Virus record (IMG/VR): IMGVR_UViG_3300046167_000168
Location: 1-45,475 of that record
Reading direction: 5' to 3' (one strand)
Source: a virus
Length of the DNA stretch: 45,475 bases
The notes under the pieces are model-generated. The model was not told the DNA's origin. It saw only the letters and a list, made by a program, of their open reading frames with translations, and ran no database searches. A program made the translations under genes and the position numbers. This document shows, one piece after another, positions 30,316-38,445 of the stretch (position 1 is its first letter; each line of letters starts with the position of its first letter).

Positions 30316-30372
30316 ATAGTATTATACACCTGTATTTCAGTTTTGTCAAGAGCAAAAAACTTAAAAAAAGAC

Positions 30373-30401
30373 TTGACAAGCCTCATATATAGGTATATAC
30401 T
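30373..30401 (+). promoter_or_regulatory. Sigma70 promoter for the rightward operon
   Basis: TTGACA (30373-30378, perfect) is separated by 17 bases from TATACT (30396-30401, five of six). The expected transcription start, six to eight bases after the -10, coincides with the terminase small-subunit ATG at 30408, so the mRNA would be leaderless or nearly so. No Shine-Dalgarno sequence is present before the ATG. Confidence 0.75.
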
Positions 30402-30407
30402 ATACTT

Positions 30408-30812
30408 ATGGAAAATAAAAAAGAATTAACAATTAAACAACAAAGTTTTCTTGACAACTTAATAGAGTGTGGAGGTAATGCTAAAAGAGCAGCAGAGATT
30501 GCAGGTTATGCTCCCGGTAGTTATACCACAGTTGTTAAGGCCCTTAAAAGTGAAATACTAGATTTAACTGAAGGTATTCTAGCTCTAAACGCTCCTAAAG
30601 CTGCTGTAAAGCTTGTAGAGGTTTTAGATAGTGATGAGCCTATACCACAAGCTAATATTCGACTACAAGCAGCTCAGACGCTTCTAGACCGTGTTGGCGT
30701 AGCAAAGAAAGAAAGATTAGACGTAAAGATAGAGAATCCAAGTGGTCTTTTTATTCTTCCAGCTAAAAAAACAACAATAATAGAAGATGCAGAATATGAA
30801 GAGACGGACTAG
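30408..30812 (+). CDS. Terminase small subunit
   Basis: 134 residues. The N-terminal helix-turn-helix (LTIKQQSFLDNLIECGGNAK, RAAEIAGYAP) is the DNA-recognition domain seen in many TerS proteins, followed by helices (LKSEILDLTEGILALNAPKA) for oligomerisation and an acidic tail (IEDAEYEETD). It recognises phage DNA and hands it to the large subunit for packaging. Neighbours (TerL 0.2 kb downstream, portal next) confirm it. The ATG has no ribosome binding site and sits at the predicted transcription start. Confidence 0.85.
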   Translation: MENKKELTIKQQSFLDNLIECGGNAKRAAEIAGYAPGSYTTVVKALKSEILDLTEGILALNAPKAAVKLVEVLDSDEPIPQANIRLQAAQTLLDRVGVAKKERLDVKIENPSGLFILPAKKTTIIEDAEYEETD

Positions 30813-31029
30813 CAGTACAATTCCGTTTGGTTATAAATTAATAGATGACGATCCTGAACACATCGAAGAGATCCCCAGCCAACTTGAAGCTTTAAACAAG
30901 ATACTACCGATGATTAAATCAAGATCTTTATCTTTACGTGAAGGTGCATTATGGTTATCCCACAAAACAGGACGACCTATAACGCATCAAGGACTACAAA
31001 AAATACTAACTAAACATGACACAGAATGA
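30787..31029 (+). CDS. Small recombinase-domain-like HTH protein
   Basis: 80 residues, overlapping TerS by 26 bases and TerL by 14. The pattern IPFGYKLIDDDPEHIEEIPS followed by SLSLREGALWLSHKTGRPIT and HQGLQKIL resembles the DNA-binding recombinase domain that follows the catalytic domain in large serine recombinases (YGYxxxx, then REIAxxLNxxG, then Vxxil). The catalytic serine domain is absent, so it is not an integrase. In this place it may assist TerS in DNA recognition. An ATG at 30796 is an alternative start. Confidence 0.7.
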   Translation: MQNMKRRTSSTIPFGYKLIDDDPEHIEEIPSQLEALNKILPMIKSRSLSLREGALWLSHKTGRPITHQGLQKILTKHDTE

Positions 31030-32698
31030 TTGGGATGTTAATCCAGACAGCTATGTCAAAGATGACGATGGTAATTTTGTCCTAAAGAAAGACGGAACAC
31101 CTCGTAAGAAGGCGGGGCGTTCTAAGGGGTCAGGAGGTAGAGGCTATAACTACCACTCTAAGACCAAAGCGAAGCTAAGTGCTTCTAAGAAGATTAGAGA
31201 AAAGAAAAAAAAGATAGCGCAGGCCCGTTCCAGTATAACAAGACATCAAGAGTCTTTGAAGAAAACTGAAAAAGCCCTCGACATACTAGAAGATAAATCT
31301 AAAAATCGTATTGTCGAAGAAACGTTTGTAGAAGAGGCGACTCCTTCGCTTCAGGCTGAGTTGAAAGAGAATGTTATATTTCAACCCAATGAAGGCCCTC
31401 AAATGGATTTCTTGGCTGCAGGTGAGACAGATGTATTATACGGTGGAGCGGCTGGTGGAGGTAAGAGCTATGCGATGTTGGTAGACCCGCTTCGTTTTGC
31501 TCACAGGGCAGCACATAGAGCATTAATCCTGCGGCGCTCTATGCCAGAGTTACGAGAACTAATTGATAAGTCTCGTGAACTCTACCCTAAGGCCTTCCCC
31601 GGATGTAAGTACCGTGAGGTAGAAAAGCTTTGGACTTTCCCAAGCGGTGCTAAAGTAGAGTTTGGATTCTTAGAGCGTGATGCAGATGTATATCGCTATC
31701 AAGGCCAAGCTTATAGTTGGATAGGTTTTGATGAGATCACACACCTACCAACAGAGTTTTCGTGGAACTACTTAGCTTCACGATTACGAACGACAGACTC
31801 AGAGATTGTACCTTACATGCGTTGTACGGCTAACCCCGGTGGTGTAGGTGCAGGATGGGTCAAAAAGAGATATATAAGCCCCTCAGTGCCTAATGATTCG
31901 TTTATGGGCCACGATGGGATTACAAGAAAATTTATACCAGCTCGACTAAACGACAACCCGTATTTGGCTGAGGATGGCCGATACGAGCAGATGCTAAAGA
32001 GCTTGCCGCCTACCCAACGAAAACAGTTGCTTGAAGGTAACTGGGAAGTTGCAGAAGGCGCAGCATTTACAGAGTTTGATCGAGATATACATATTATTGA
32101 GCCTTTTGACATTCCTCTTCATTGGGAGCGTGTCAAGGGGCTTGACTATGGTTACGCATCAGAATCAGCATGTATTTGGGCTACGATAGATCCTAACGAC
32201 AATACATTAATTATTTATAGAGAATTGTATCGTAAGAATCTACTAGCTACCGAACTTGCTGAAATGTTGACAAACATGGAACTAAATGATCCGATGTCTG
32301 TCAGAGGCGTACTAGATACAGCCTGTTGGTCTAGGACAGGAACAACTGGACCCACAGTAGCAGAAACATTAATTCAAGCTGGACATAAGCTTAGACCTGC
32401 AGATAAGAACCGTATTGCAGGTAAAATACAGATACATGAACACTTAAAAGTTCTACCATCTGGCAGACCACGAATGCAGATATTTAATACTTGTCCTAAT
32501 TTGATTCGTGAGTTACAAAGCATTCCACTTGACAAAACTAATCCTGAAGATGTAAACACACACGCAGCTGATCACGCATATGATGCATTACGTTATTTAA
32601 TCATGTCGCGGCCAAGAATACAAGATCCACTAAGTCAAATAAGAGACTTACAGCGTGAACAACACTTTCAGCCTTTTGATTCAACATTTGGTTACTAA
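31016..32698 (+). CDS. Terminase large subunit
   Basis: 560 residues. After a basic, disordered first ~115 residues, the ATPase has Walker A GGAAGGGKS (143-151), Walker B IGFDE (D239, E240) and the coupling motif CTANPGG (270-276). The RNase H-like nuclease has D377 (VKGLDYGYASES), D434 (GVLDTA) and D519/D523 (HAADHAYDALRYL). All catalytic residues are intact. It pumps DNA into the prohead through the portal and cuts the concatemer. The long basic N-terminal extension (RKKAGRSKGSGG, ASKKIREKKKKI) is unusual and may bind DNA. It overlaps the upstream gene by 14 bases. Confidence 0.95.
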   Translation: MTQNDWDVNPDSYVKDDDGNFVLKKDGTPRKKAGRSKGSGGRGYNYHSKTKAKLSASKKIREKKKKIAQARSSITRHQESLKKTEKALDILEDKSKNRIVEETFVEEATPSLQAELKENVIFQPNEGPQMDFLAAGETDVLYGGAAGGGKSYAMLVDPLRFAHRAAHRALILRRSMPELRELIDKSRELYPKAFPGCKYREVEKLWTFPSGAKVEFGFLERDADVYRYQGQAYSWIGFDEITHLPTEFSWNYLASRLRTTDSEIVPYMRCTANPGGVGAGWVKKRYISPSVPNDSFMGHDGITRKFIPARLNDNPYLAEDGRYEQMLKSLPPTQRKQLLEGNWEVAEGAAFTEFDRDIHIIEPFDIPLHWERVKGLDYGYASESACIWATIDPNDNTLIIYRELYRKNLLATELAEMLTNMELNDPMSVRGVLDTACWSRTGTTGPTVAETLIQAGHKLRPADKNRIAGKIQIHEHLKVLPSGRPRMQIFNTCPNLIRELQSIPLDKTNPEDVNTHAADHAYDALRYLIMSRPRIQDPLSQIRDLQREQHFQPFDSTFGY

Positions 32699-32701
32699 TA
32701 T

Positions 32702-34867
32702 ATGAATGATGACATCTTAGACAATGCAGATAATCTTTATTTCACGGAAGTTGAAAATGAAGATGGCATGAATGTTGAATTAAACGAAACACTAAAGTCT
32801 AATTTAGCAGGTTTAATTGAAGCTCGTTACGTTTCGGCAGAACAAGCAAGAGAGTATGATGAAGATCGTTGGATCACAGCATACCACAACTTTAGAGGAA
32901 TGTACCCAAAACACGTTCCTTTCCGTGAGAATGAAAAGTCTCGCGTGTTCATTAAGATTACTAAGACTAAAGTACTGGCTGCATATGGTCAGTTGATTGA
33001 TGTTATTTTTGGAACAGGTAAGTTTCCTATTGGCGTTAGCCCAACAGAAATACCTGAAGGTGTTCCAGAGTATATGCATCTATCACAAGATGGAGCACCC
33101 GGCATAGAAACGACAACGGGCGGTATGGACGTTGCTGAAGAAGTTGAGAATCCGTTTGAAGTAGGCTTTGAAGGAGACGGAAAAGTTCTTAAGCCCGGAG
33201 CTACCTATCGAACAAACAAGTTTATCGATGATCTTGTAGAAGAAAACATAGATGACTTTGAGGACGGACCACACCCTGATCCTCAAATACTTGAAGTGTC
33301 TCCAGCTAAACAAGCTGCAAGAAACATGGAAAAGTTGATTCACGATCAAATTGATGAATCAAATGGTTCAAGTGAACTACGCAACGCTATCTTTGAATCA
33401 TGTCTGTTTGGTACAGGCATTATCAAAGGTCCGTTTAATTTTAACAAAACTTTACACCGCTGGGAAAACAGCGAAGAGACAGGAGAACGTGAATACAACC
33501 CATTATTTGTTAGAGTGCCTCGCATTGAGTTTGTTTCTATTTGGGACTTTTTTCCTGACCCTAATGCCACTAGTTTAGAAGAATGTGAATATGTGCTTCA
33601 TCGCCATAAACTCAATAAGTCACAGCTTAGGTCTTTAAGCAAGCTTCCTTACTTTGATGAAGAAAGTATTCGTGAAGCGCTTAAGCTTGGTCCTAACTAT
33701 GTCGAAAAAGATTATGAGCATGAGCTAAAAGACGATCATCGATCAGAAGAGTATGGTTCTAATAAGTACGAAGTTCTTGAGTACTGGGGAATCATGGATG
33801 CTGAATATGCCCGTGAAGTTGGTATGGAAGTTTCTGATGATGTAGACGATCTTGATGAAATTCAGATTAATGCTTGGGTGTGTAACGGCCTTGTATTACG
33901 AGCAGTCGTTAATCCATTTACACCTTCACGTATACCCTATCATGCTTTCCCTTATGAGCGCAATCCATACAGCTTCTTTGGTATTGGTGTAGCAGAGAAC
34001 ATGGATGATAGTCAGCAGATCATGAATGGTCACGCACGTATGGCTATCGATAACCTAGCTCTTAGTGGCTCATTAGTCTTTGAAGTAGATGAGTCTATGT
34101 TGGCTGGCGGTCAAAGCATGGAAGTATATCCCGGTAAGATCTTCCGTCGTCAAGCAGGAATGCCGGGTCAAAGTATTCATGGCTTAAAGTTTCCAAATAC
34201 ATCTCAAGAAAACATGATGATGTTTGACAAGTTCCGACAGCTTGCAGACGAGCAGACAGGTATTCCAAGCTACTCACACGGCATGACGGGCGTTCAAAGC
34301 ATGACACGAACAGCGTCAGGAATGTCTATGTTGCTTGGCGCAGCGTCACTAAACATTAAGACAGTTGTTAAAAATCTAGATGACTTTTTGTTACGGCCTT
34401 TAGGTCTTGCATATTTCCAATGGAACATGCAGTTCTTTGAAGGCTCTTTAAAAACTGAGGGTGATTTAGAGATTAAGGCTATGGGCACAAACAGCCTAAT
34501 GCAGAAAGAAGTAAGAAGTCAACGACTAACTATGTTCTTGCAGACAGCACAGAACCCTGCCGTTGCTCCGTTTGTTAAGATGTCTAAGCTTATCTCTGAA
34601 CTTGCATACAGCTTAGATCTTGATCCAGATGAAATTTTAAATGATCCAGAAGAAGCGGCCATTGCTGCACAAATAATAGGACTACAAAATAATGTTGGAC
34701 AAACAGCTGGCAGCGAAGCTGTCCCCACTGGCGAGCAACCCGGAGTTATGGGAGGCCCTGAAGGAGTACCTCAACCACCGCAAGACCTTGGAGCTACAGG
34801 GACTGGTGGCGGCAACATCGGAACAGGAAATGTTCCGCAAGCAGGGGAGAGTGAATTTGCTGGATAA
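32702..34867 (+). CDS. Portal protein
   Basis: 721 residues, close to P22 portal (725). Position after TerL and blocks such as WITAYHNFRGMYPKHVPFRE, YERNPYSFFGIGVAENMDD and DEQTGIPSYSHGMTGVQSM (the last with the methionine- and threonine-rich helix of the tunnel region, MTRTASGMSMLLGAA) identify it. It forms the dodecameric DNA gate at one head vertex, binding terminase during packaging and tail proteins afterwards. The C-terminus is low-complexity glycine, proline and threonine (VPQPPQDLGATGTGGGNIG), and its last 176 bases also encode another protein in a different frame. There is no clear ribosome binding site; translation is probably coupled to TerL three bases upstream. Confidence 0.92.
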   Translation: MNDDILDNADNLYFTEVENEDGMNVELNETLKSNLAGLIEARYVSAEQAREYDEDRWITAYHNFRGMYPKHVPFRENEKSRVFIKITKTKVLAAYGQLIDVIFGTGKFPIGVSPTEIPEGVPEYMHLSQDGAPGIETTTGGMDVAEEVENPFEVGFEGDGKVLKPGATYRTNKFIDDLVEENIDDFEDGPHPDPQILEVSPAKQAARNMEKLIHDQIDESNGSSELRNAIFESCLFGTGIIKGPFNFNKTLHRWENSEETGEREYNPLFVRVPRIEFVSIWDFFPDPNATSLEECEYVLHRHKLNKSQLRSLSKLPYFDEESIREALKLGPNYVEKDYEHELKDDHRSEEYGSNKYEVLEYWGIMDAEYAREVGMEVSDDVDDLDEIQINAWVCNGLVLRAVVNPFTPSRIPYHAFPYERNPYSFFGIGVAENMDDSQQIMNGHARMAIDNLALSGSLVFEVDESMLAGGQSMEVYPGKIFRRQAGMPGQSIHGLKFPNTSQENMMMFDKFRQLADEQTGIPSYSHGMTGVQSMTRTASGMSMLLGAASLNIKTVVKNLDDFLLRPLGLAYFQWNMQFFEGSLKTEGDLEIKAMGTNSLMQKEVRSQRLTMFLQTAQNPAVAPFVKMSKLISELAYSLDLDPDEILNDPEEAAIAAQIIGLQNNVGQTAGSEAVPTGEQPGVMGGPEGVPQPPQDLGATGTGGGNIGTGNVPQAGESEFAG

Positions 34868-34922
34868 TTTGATGTCGCTACCTGCACAAATCAAAGCCGC
34901 AAAGGAATTTAAAGATGAGTAA
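34692..34922 (+). CDS. Small helical protein overlapping the portal gene
   Basis: 76 residues, starting 176 bases before the portal stop in another frame and overlapping the next gene by eight bases. The sequence (ELWEALKEYLNHRKTLELQG, LDNLMSLPAQIKAAKEF) is well-formed amphipathic helix, and I recognise the same style of short protein just after portal genes in other marine phages. The portal frame here is low-complexity, as expected where a second frame is constrained. It may assist head assembly. Start uncertain. Confidence 0.7.
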   Translation: MLDKQLAAKLSPLASNPELWEALKEYLNHRKTLELQGLVAATSEQEMFRKQGRVNLLDNLMSLPAQIKAAKEFKDE

Positions 34923-36201
34923 AGAATTTCCAGACTTAACAGGTGACGGTAAAGTCACACAAGCAGACATTCTTAAAGGACGTAAAGTCTTTGCAGAAGG
35001 TGGCTCATTAATGGTTCCTGTAGAGCGTCAACAGAAAAGTGCTGGCGGTGTTATTTTTAAGCAAGTATTAAAAGCAATTTCCAAGCCTAAAACAAATAAA
35101 GCAAAAGCAATTACTACTGAGTTAAAAGAAAAATATGATCCTGCTGAAATAGAAGAAATGGCAGAGTCTTTTGTCGAGGCTGTAGAAAACAACACAAAGA
35201 TGACCAGCAAAGGAACAGTTTCTTTAAAGACCCCACTAGCTAACATTGCTAAAGAAGCTGCAGATACTTTGAATGAAAATAGAGACGTAACAAAGAATTT
35301 TATTGATGCAAAAGATATTATTAAGATATCACGGTTAGACGATTTACGTGCTGGTGGTGGTGGTAAAACAGATAATCTTTTAGATTCAATCATACAATCA
35401 GTAAGCTCAGTTACAGAAAAGCCAAGTGTCATGGGAAGCTTTATTCCTGACGAAGCTGCAGGTACACGCCCTGTCAGAAAGTCTCAAGTACTTGCTGGAG
35501 CAAAGGGAGCAGTTGCAGGTTCTTTATTAACTGGCACTGCTATGTCAGCTTGGAACACGATAAATGATAAACCACCTGTAGATGAAAAAGAAGCTTCTGC
35601 TTTTGAAAAAGCCTTTAGTAAAGCCTTTAATGAAGGCGAAGAAACATTTATGTTTGATGGTAGAGAATATACGACAGAAGTTCGAAAAGGAAAAGCAGAG
35701 GGTGGATCCATGACACTACTATTACCAGTTGAAGATATGAAGCCCGACGTAGAAATGGAAGATGATTACGTTTCATACGTTATGGACGAAACACTATCAG
35801 ATGATGAAATGACATATGTAAACAAAGCACTGGAGTCTGATAATCGATTGAGTGAGTTGTTTGACAAGATAGTGTTGGCATCAGCAGAATTTACAGGTGC
35901 TGGAGAAGTAGACGGACCCGGTACTGGCACATCAGATGATATACCTGCACGACTCTCAGATGGAGAGTTTGTATTTACAAAGAAAGCAGTAGATCAAATT
36001 GGTGTAGAAACACTTGAAGAAATGATGAAGGACGCAGAATCCGAGTACGATGCGTCTAGACAAGATATGGCAGTTGGTGGAATCATGAATGATCCAACAC
36101 AAGATGAGAAAGCTGTACTGCCAGACGAAGCTATGAGTGATGATGAGATTGAAGAGCAAATGCTCGATTCTAATCGCATTCCTAGCTTAATGCGACGATA
36201 A
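34915..36201 (+). CDS. Head-region protein with EF-hand-like loop
   Basis: 428 residues; AAGGAA precedes the ATG. Residues 7-18 (DLTGDGKVTQAD) match a 12-residue EF-hand or dockerin calcium loop with D at 1, T at 3, D at 5, T at 9 and D at 12. A GG-rich motif follows (FAEGGSLMVPVER, 26-38) and recurs at about residue 262 (AEGGSMTLLLPVED). The block DGPGTGTSDDIPARLSDGEF, then VFTKKAVDQIG, is one I know from marine phage structural genes, with unknown function. It lies between portal and scaffold, so it is likely a capsid-assembly or minor virion protein; calcium binding is inferred. Confidence 0.78.
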   Translation: MSKEFPDLTGDGKVTQADILKGRKVFAEGGSLMVPVERQQKSAGGVIFKQVLKAISKPKTNKAKAITTELKEKYDPAEIEEMAESFVEAVENNTKMTSKGTVSLKTPLANIAKEAADTLNENRDVTKNFIDAKDIIKISRLDDLRAGGGGKTDNLLDSIIQSVSSVTEKPSVMGSFIPDEAAGTRPVRKSQVLAGAKGAVAGSLLTGTAMSAWNTINDKPPVDEKEASAFEKAFSKAFNEGEETFMFDGREYTTEVRKGKAEGGSMTLLLPVEDMKPDVEMEDDYVSYVMDETLSDDEMTYVNKALESDNRLSELFDKIVLASAEFTGAGEVDGPGTGTSDDIPARLSDGEFVFTKKAVDQIGVETLEEMMKDAESEYDASRQDMAVGGIMNDPTQDEKAVLPDEAMSDDEIEEQMLDSNRIPSLMRR

Positions 36202-36324
36202 GGCTACCTAAGAAGTTTTAGCCCCTTATCACAACAATAACCTTGAGGCCACCTTGTAATCTCAAGACCCTAGAATTGCTTCTAGCCACCTTGAAAACAA
36301 ACAAGCCCCGAAAAGGAGTAAGAC
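36202..36324 (+). promoter_or_regulatory. Leader with two hairpins before the scaffold gene
   Basis: Within this 123-base gap, CTTGAG (36242-36247) can pair with CTCAAG (36261-36266), and CTAGAA-TTGC-TTCTAG (36270-36285) is a perfect 6-bp stem with a tetraloop. The word gccacctt occurs twice near them. No T-run follows, so they look like mRNA-processing or stability elements rather than a terminator. A strong AAGGAG serves the scaffold ATG. Confidence 0.45.
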
Positions 36325-37152
36325 ATGACTGAAGCACATGAACCAGAAGCTAATCCATACAATGCAACTAAATCTTGGCACGAGGAGTCAGAAGCATCTA
36401 ACGGATCAGCAGAGAGTCTATTTTTCGAATCAGAAGGTTCCGATGAGGCTACCCTAGAAGAGGCCCCTCAAAAGCAAAGAGGAACTAACTATAAGAAAAG
36501 GTATGACGACCTAAAACGACACTATGATGAAAGGATTTCAGAGTTTAAGCAAAAAGAGCAAGAACTGTTAGCACAAGCGCAGGCAGCTCAACCATCTTAT
36601 CAGCCGCCTAAATCGGCAGAAGAGTTGGAGCAGTTTAGAACTCAGTATCCTGATTTGTATGAAACTGTAGAGTCTGTTGCACATCTACGAAGTCAGAAAG
36701 AAGTACAGGCACTTCAACAAAAGATGCAGGCCATCGAAGAGCGAGAAGCAATGATCTCTCGACGTGAAGCTGAAACTAAGTTGCGAGACCGCCACCCTGA
36801 CTTTGAAGATATTCGCGGAGATGAAGGGTTTCATGAATGGGCAAAAGAACAGCCTGTAGAAATACAAGGTTGGATCTATAATAACCCAGATAATGTTAGT
36901 TTAGCAAGTCGTGCTATAGATATCTATAAAATGGAAATGGGCATGAATGTAGGAAGCCCTAGAAATCAGTCAAGTCAAAAAACGTCTAGAAAAGAAGCTG
37001 CAAGTTTAGTATCTACAAAGACTACAAGTGTAGATACTAAGCAGCCAAAAATCTGGACGACTCGGGAAATAGCTGCCCTATCTATGGACGACTATGATCG
37101 ACTTGAAAAGGAAATTGATCAAGCCGCCCAAGAAGGCAGAGTAATTAAATAA
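36325..37152 (+). CDS. Capsid scaffolding protein
   Basis: 275 residues with AAGGAG before the ATG. Acidic and disordered at the start (SEGSDEATLEEAPQKQR), then long coiled coil (KKRYDDLKRHYDERISEFKQ; QALQQKMQAIEEREAMISRR), and a compact C-terminal part (WTTREIAALSMDDYDRLEKE). The position directly before the major capsid gene and the composition are those of internal scaffolds that direct coat assembly and then leave. The charged C-terminal helix-turn-helix would be the coat-binding end, as in P22. No protease gene is visible, so the scaffold probably exits intact. Confidence 0.85.
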   Translation: MTEAHEPEANPYNATKSWHEESEASNGSAESLFFESEGSDEATLEEAPQKQRGTNYKKRYDDLKRHYDERISEFKQKEQELLAQAQAAQPSYQPPKSAEELEQFRTQYPDLYETVESVAHLRSQKEVQALQQKMQAIEEREAMISRREAETKLRDRHPDFEDIRGDEGFHEWAKEQPVEIQGWIYNNPDNVSLASRAIDIYKMEMGMNVGSPRNQSSQKTSRKEAASLVSTKTTSVDTKQPKIWTTREIAALSMDDYDRLEKEIDQAAQEGRVIK

Positions 37153-37176
37153 CTTTGTTTTTAAGGAGTCAATACA

Positions 37177-38136
37177 ATGGCTAGTAATACATCCGATCAG
37201 TATTTTGCTAAATCAGGGAGCAACTTCTCTGGCAACAACTTCATGCCAGAACTCTATTCCAAGAAGGTACTTAACTTCTTCCGTAAGGCGTCTGTAGCAG
37301 AAGCAATTACAAACACTGACTATGCTGGTGAGATCTCTGCATTTGGTGATTCAGTTAAAATCATCAAAGAGCCAGTAATCACTGTCGATCAATATGAGCG
37401 TGGTGGTGCTGTAACTGCAACAACTTTGACTGACAACGAAGTAACTCTTGTTGTTGATACGGCGAACGCATTTAAGTTCATCGTAGACGACATCGAATCT
37501 TCAATGTCTCACGTTAACTTTAAGGAAGTTGCTTCATCTTCAGCTGCTTACGCATTGCGTGATGCATTCGACACAGGCGTAATTGCTAAGTTGTTTGCAG
37601 GCGTTCCTGCGTCAGCTCCAAACCACATCCTTGGTGCGGACAGTGCATCTGATCTTGCAGCTGGTACTTTTGATGGTAGTGGTAACCTTGACATCGGCTA
37701 TGCTTCTGGCGAGCACGATCCAATTGATGTTCTTTCACACATGGCGCGTCTTCTTGACGAGCAGAATGTTCCTGAAGAAGGTCGTTGGTTCCTTGCTAAC
37801 CCAGAGTTCTACGAGCAGCTTGTACAGACTAGCTCTAAGCTCATGAGCGTTGACTTTAACGCTGGTCAGGGTTCAATCCGTAACGGTCTCGTATCTTCTG
37901 GTAAGTTGCGCGGCTTTGACATGTACAAGACTAACAACATTGCAGCTACTTCTAATGCAGCTGGTAAGTGTATTGCTGGTCACATTTCATCTACTTGTAC
38001 TGCACAGACTATTATCAACACTGAAGTAGTCCGTGATACTGCAAGCTTTGGTGACATTGTACGTGGTCTTCACGTCTACGGAGCAAAGGTACTTCGTCCT
38101 GAAGCACTTGTCTCTGCCTTCTACGGCATCGACTAA
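37177..38136 (+). CDS. Major capsid protein
   Basis: 319 residues with AAGGAG nine bases before the ATG. It follows the scaffold and precedes a terminator-like hairpin and the tail adaptor, and its codon choice is more regular than its neighbours, as for a highly expressed gene. Recognisable blocks are NFMPELYSKKVLNFFRKASV, DDIESSMSHVNFKEVA, EEGRWFLANPEFYEQLV and FDMYKTNNIAAT. This matches the N-arm, spine helix and A-domain pattern of HK97-fold coats in short-tailed marine phages. It builds the icosahedral head. No N-terminal delta domain is evident, consistent with a separate scaffold. Confidence 0.93.
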   Translation: MASNTSDQYFAKSGSNFSGNNFMPELYSKKVLNFFRKASVAEAITNTDYAGEISAFGDSVKIIKEPVITVDQYERGGAVTATTLTDNEVTLVVDTANAFKFIVDDIESSMSHVNFKEVASSSAAYALRDAFDTGVIAKLFAGVPASAPNHILGADSASDLAAGTFDGSGNLDIGYASGEHDPIDVLSHMARLLDEQNVPEEGRWFLANPEFYEQLVQTSSKLMSVDFNAGQGSIRNGLVSSGKLRGFDMYKTNNIAATSNAAGKCIAGHISSTCTAQTIINTEVVRDTASFGDIVRGLHVYGAKVLRPEALVSAFYGID

Positions 38137-38140
38137 AGCG

Positions 38141-38170
38141 GAGTGGGGGATGAAATACTCCCCCTTTTCT
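38141..38170 (+). terminator. Rho-independent terminator after the capsid gene
   Basis: GGGGG (38145-38149) pairs with CCCCC (38160-38164) around a 10-base loop, followed directly by TTTTCT. It starts nine bases after the capsid stop. Probably partial, separating very high capsid expression from the tail genes. Confidence 0.7.
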
Positions 38171-38173
38171 ATT

Positions 38174-38335
38174 ATGCCACAGATTGGAAGCGAACAAAAT
38201 CCTATTCGTATGAGCGCTAAACGCACAGTCAAAGTTAGCGGTCAATATTTAAAAAGCGAAAATAAAAAGAAATACGATGAAAATTATGATCGTATTTTTG
38301 GGAGAAAAAAAGATGCATTGCGGGACAAAACGTAA
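38174..38335 (+). CDS. Small basic protein after capsid
   Basis: 53 residues from the ATG at 38174 (MPQIGSEQNPIRMSAKRTVK), just past the terminator; a longer reading would start within the capsid gene or the hairpin. It is lysine-rich toward the end (YLKSENKKKYDENYDRIFGR). There is no convincing ribosome binding site, and an ATG at 38210 is possible. It overlaps the next small gene by 23 bases. Function unknown; possibly a minor head protein. Confidence 0.5.
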   Translation: MPQIGSEQNPIRMSAKRTVKVSGQYLKSENKKKYDENYDRIFGRKKDALRDKT

Positions 38336-38444
38336 AAAGAAAATGAATGGTGGTCGAATGGCTTACGGAAAAGGTAAGCGTGTGTCATATGAAAAAGGCG
38401 GCAAAGCTATAAAGGATGCGATGCGTCCTTGTATGCCAAACTAA
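38313..38444 (+). CDS. 43-residue glycine/lysine-rich protein
   Basis: MHCGTKRKKKMNGGRMAYGK onward, ending DAMRPCMPN. GGGAG lies eight or nine bases before the ATG. Rich in lysine, glycine and methionine, with two cysteines. It ends one base before the next ATG. Similar glycine- and lysine-rich short proteins occur near capsid genes in marine phages; nothing more specific can be said. Confidence 0.55.
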   Translation: MHCGTKRKKKMNGGRMAYGKGKRVSYEKGGKAIKDAMRPCMPN

Positions 38445-38445
38445 T

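Larger units (their letters stand above)
29393..30407. promoter_or_regulatory. Gene-free divergent region: probable origin and transcription switch
   Basis: About 1 kb without a credible gene separates the leftward and rightward operons. It holds short direct repeats and palindromes (29.6-29.8 kb), an AT-rich stretch (29849-29885), seven CTTTGRAG repeats (29773-30142), GC-rich hairpins (30139-30170, 30297-30315) and a strong rightward promoter at its right end. No tRNA or known riboswitch is recognisable. The open frames across it have poor codon content and no binding sites. Divergent operons around a repeat-rich, partly AT-rich intergenic region are typical of phage origins and promoter regions. 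Confidence 0.6.

Noticed and set aside
29875-30429. Three open frames on the + strand in the intergenic region (29875-30084, 29987-30229, 30106-30429)
   Set aside because: No ribosome binding sites, biased composition caused by the repeated CTTTGRAG words, mutual overlaps, and the last one runs through the promoter into TerS. Treated as non-coding.
30787-31029. Possible integrase or lysogeny marker
   Set aside because: Only a recombinase-type DNA-binding pattern is present; no catalytic serine or tyrosine domain, no repressor and no attachment site seen.
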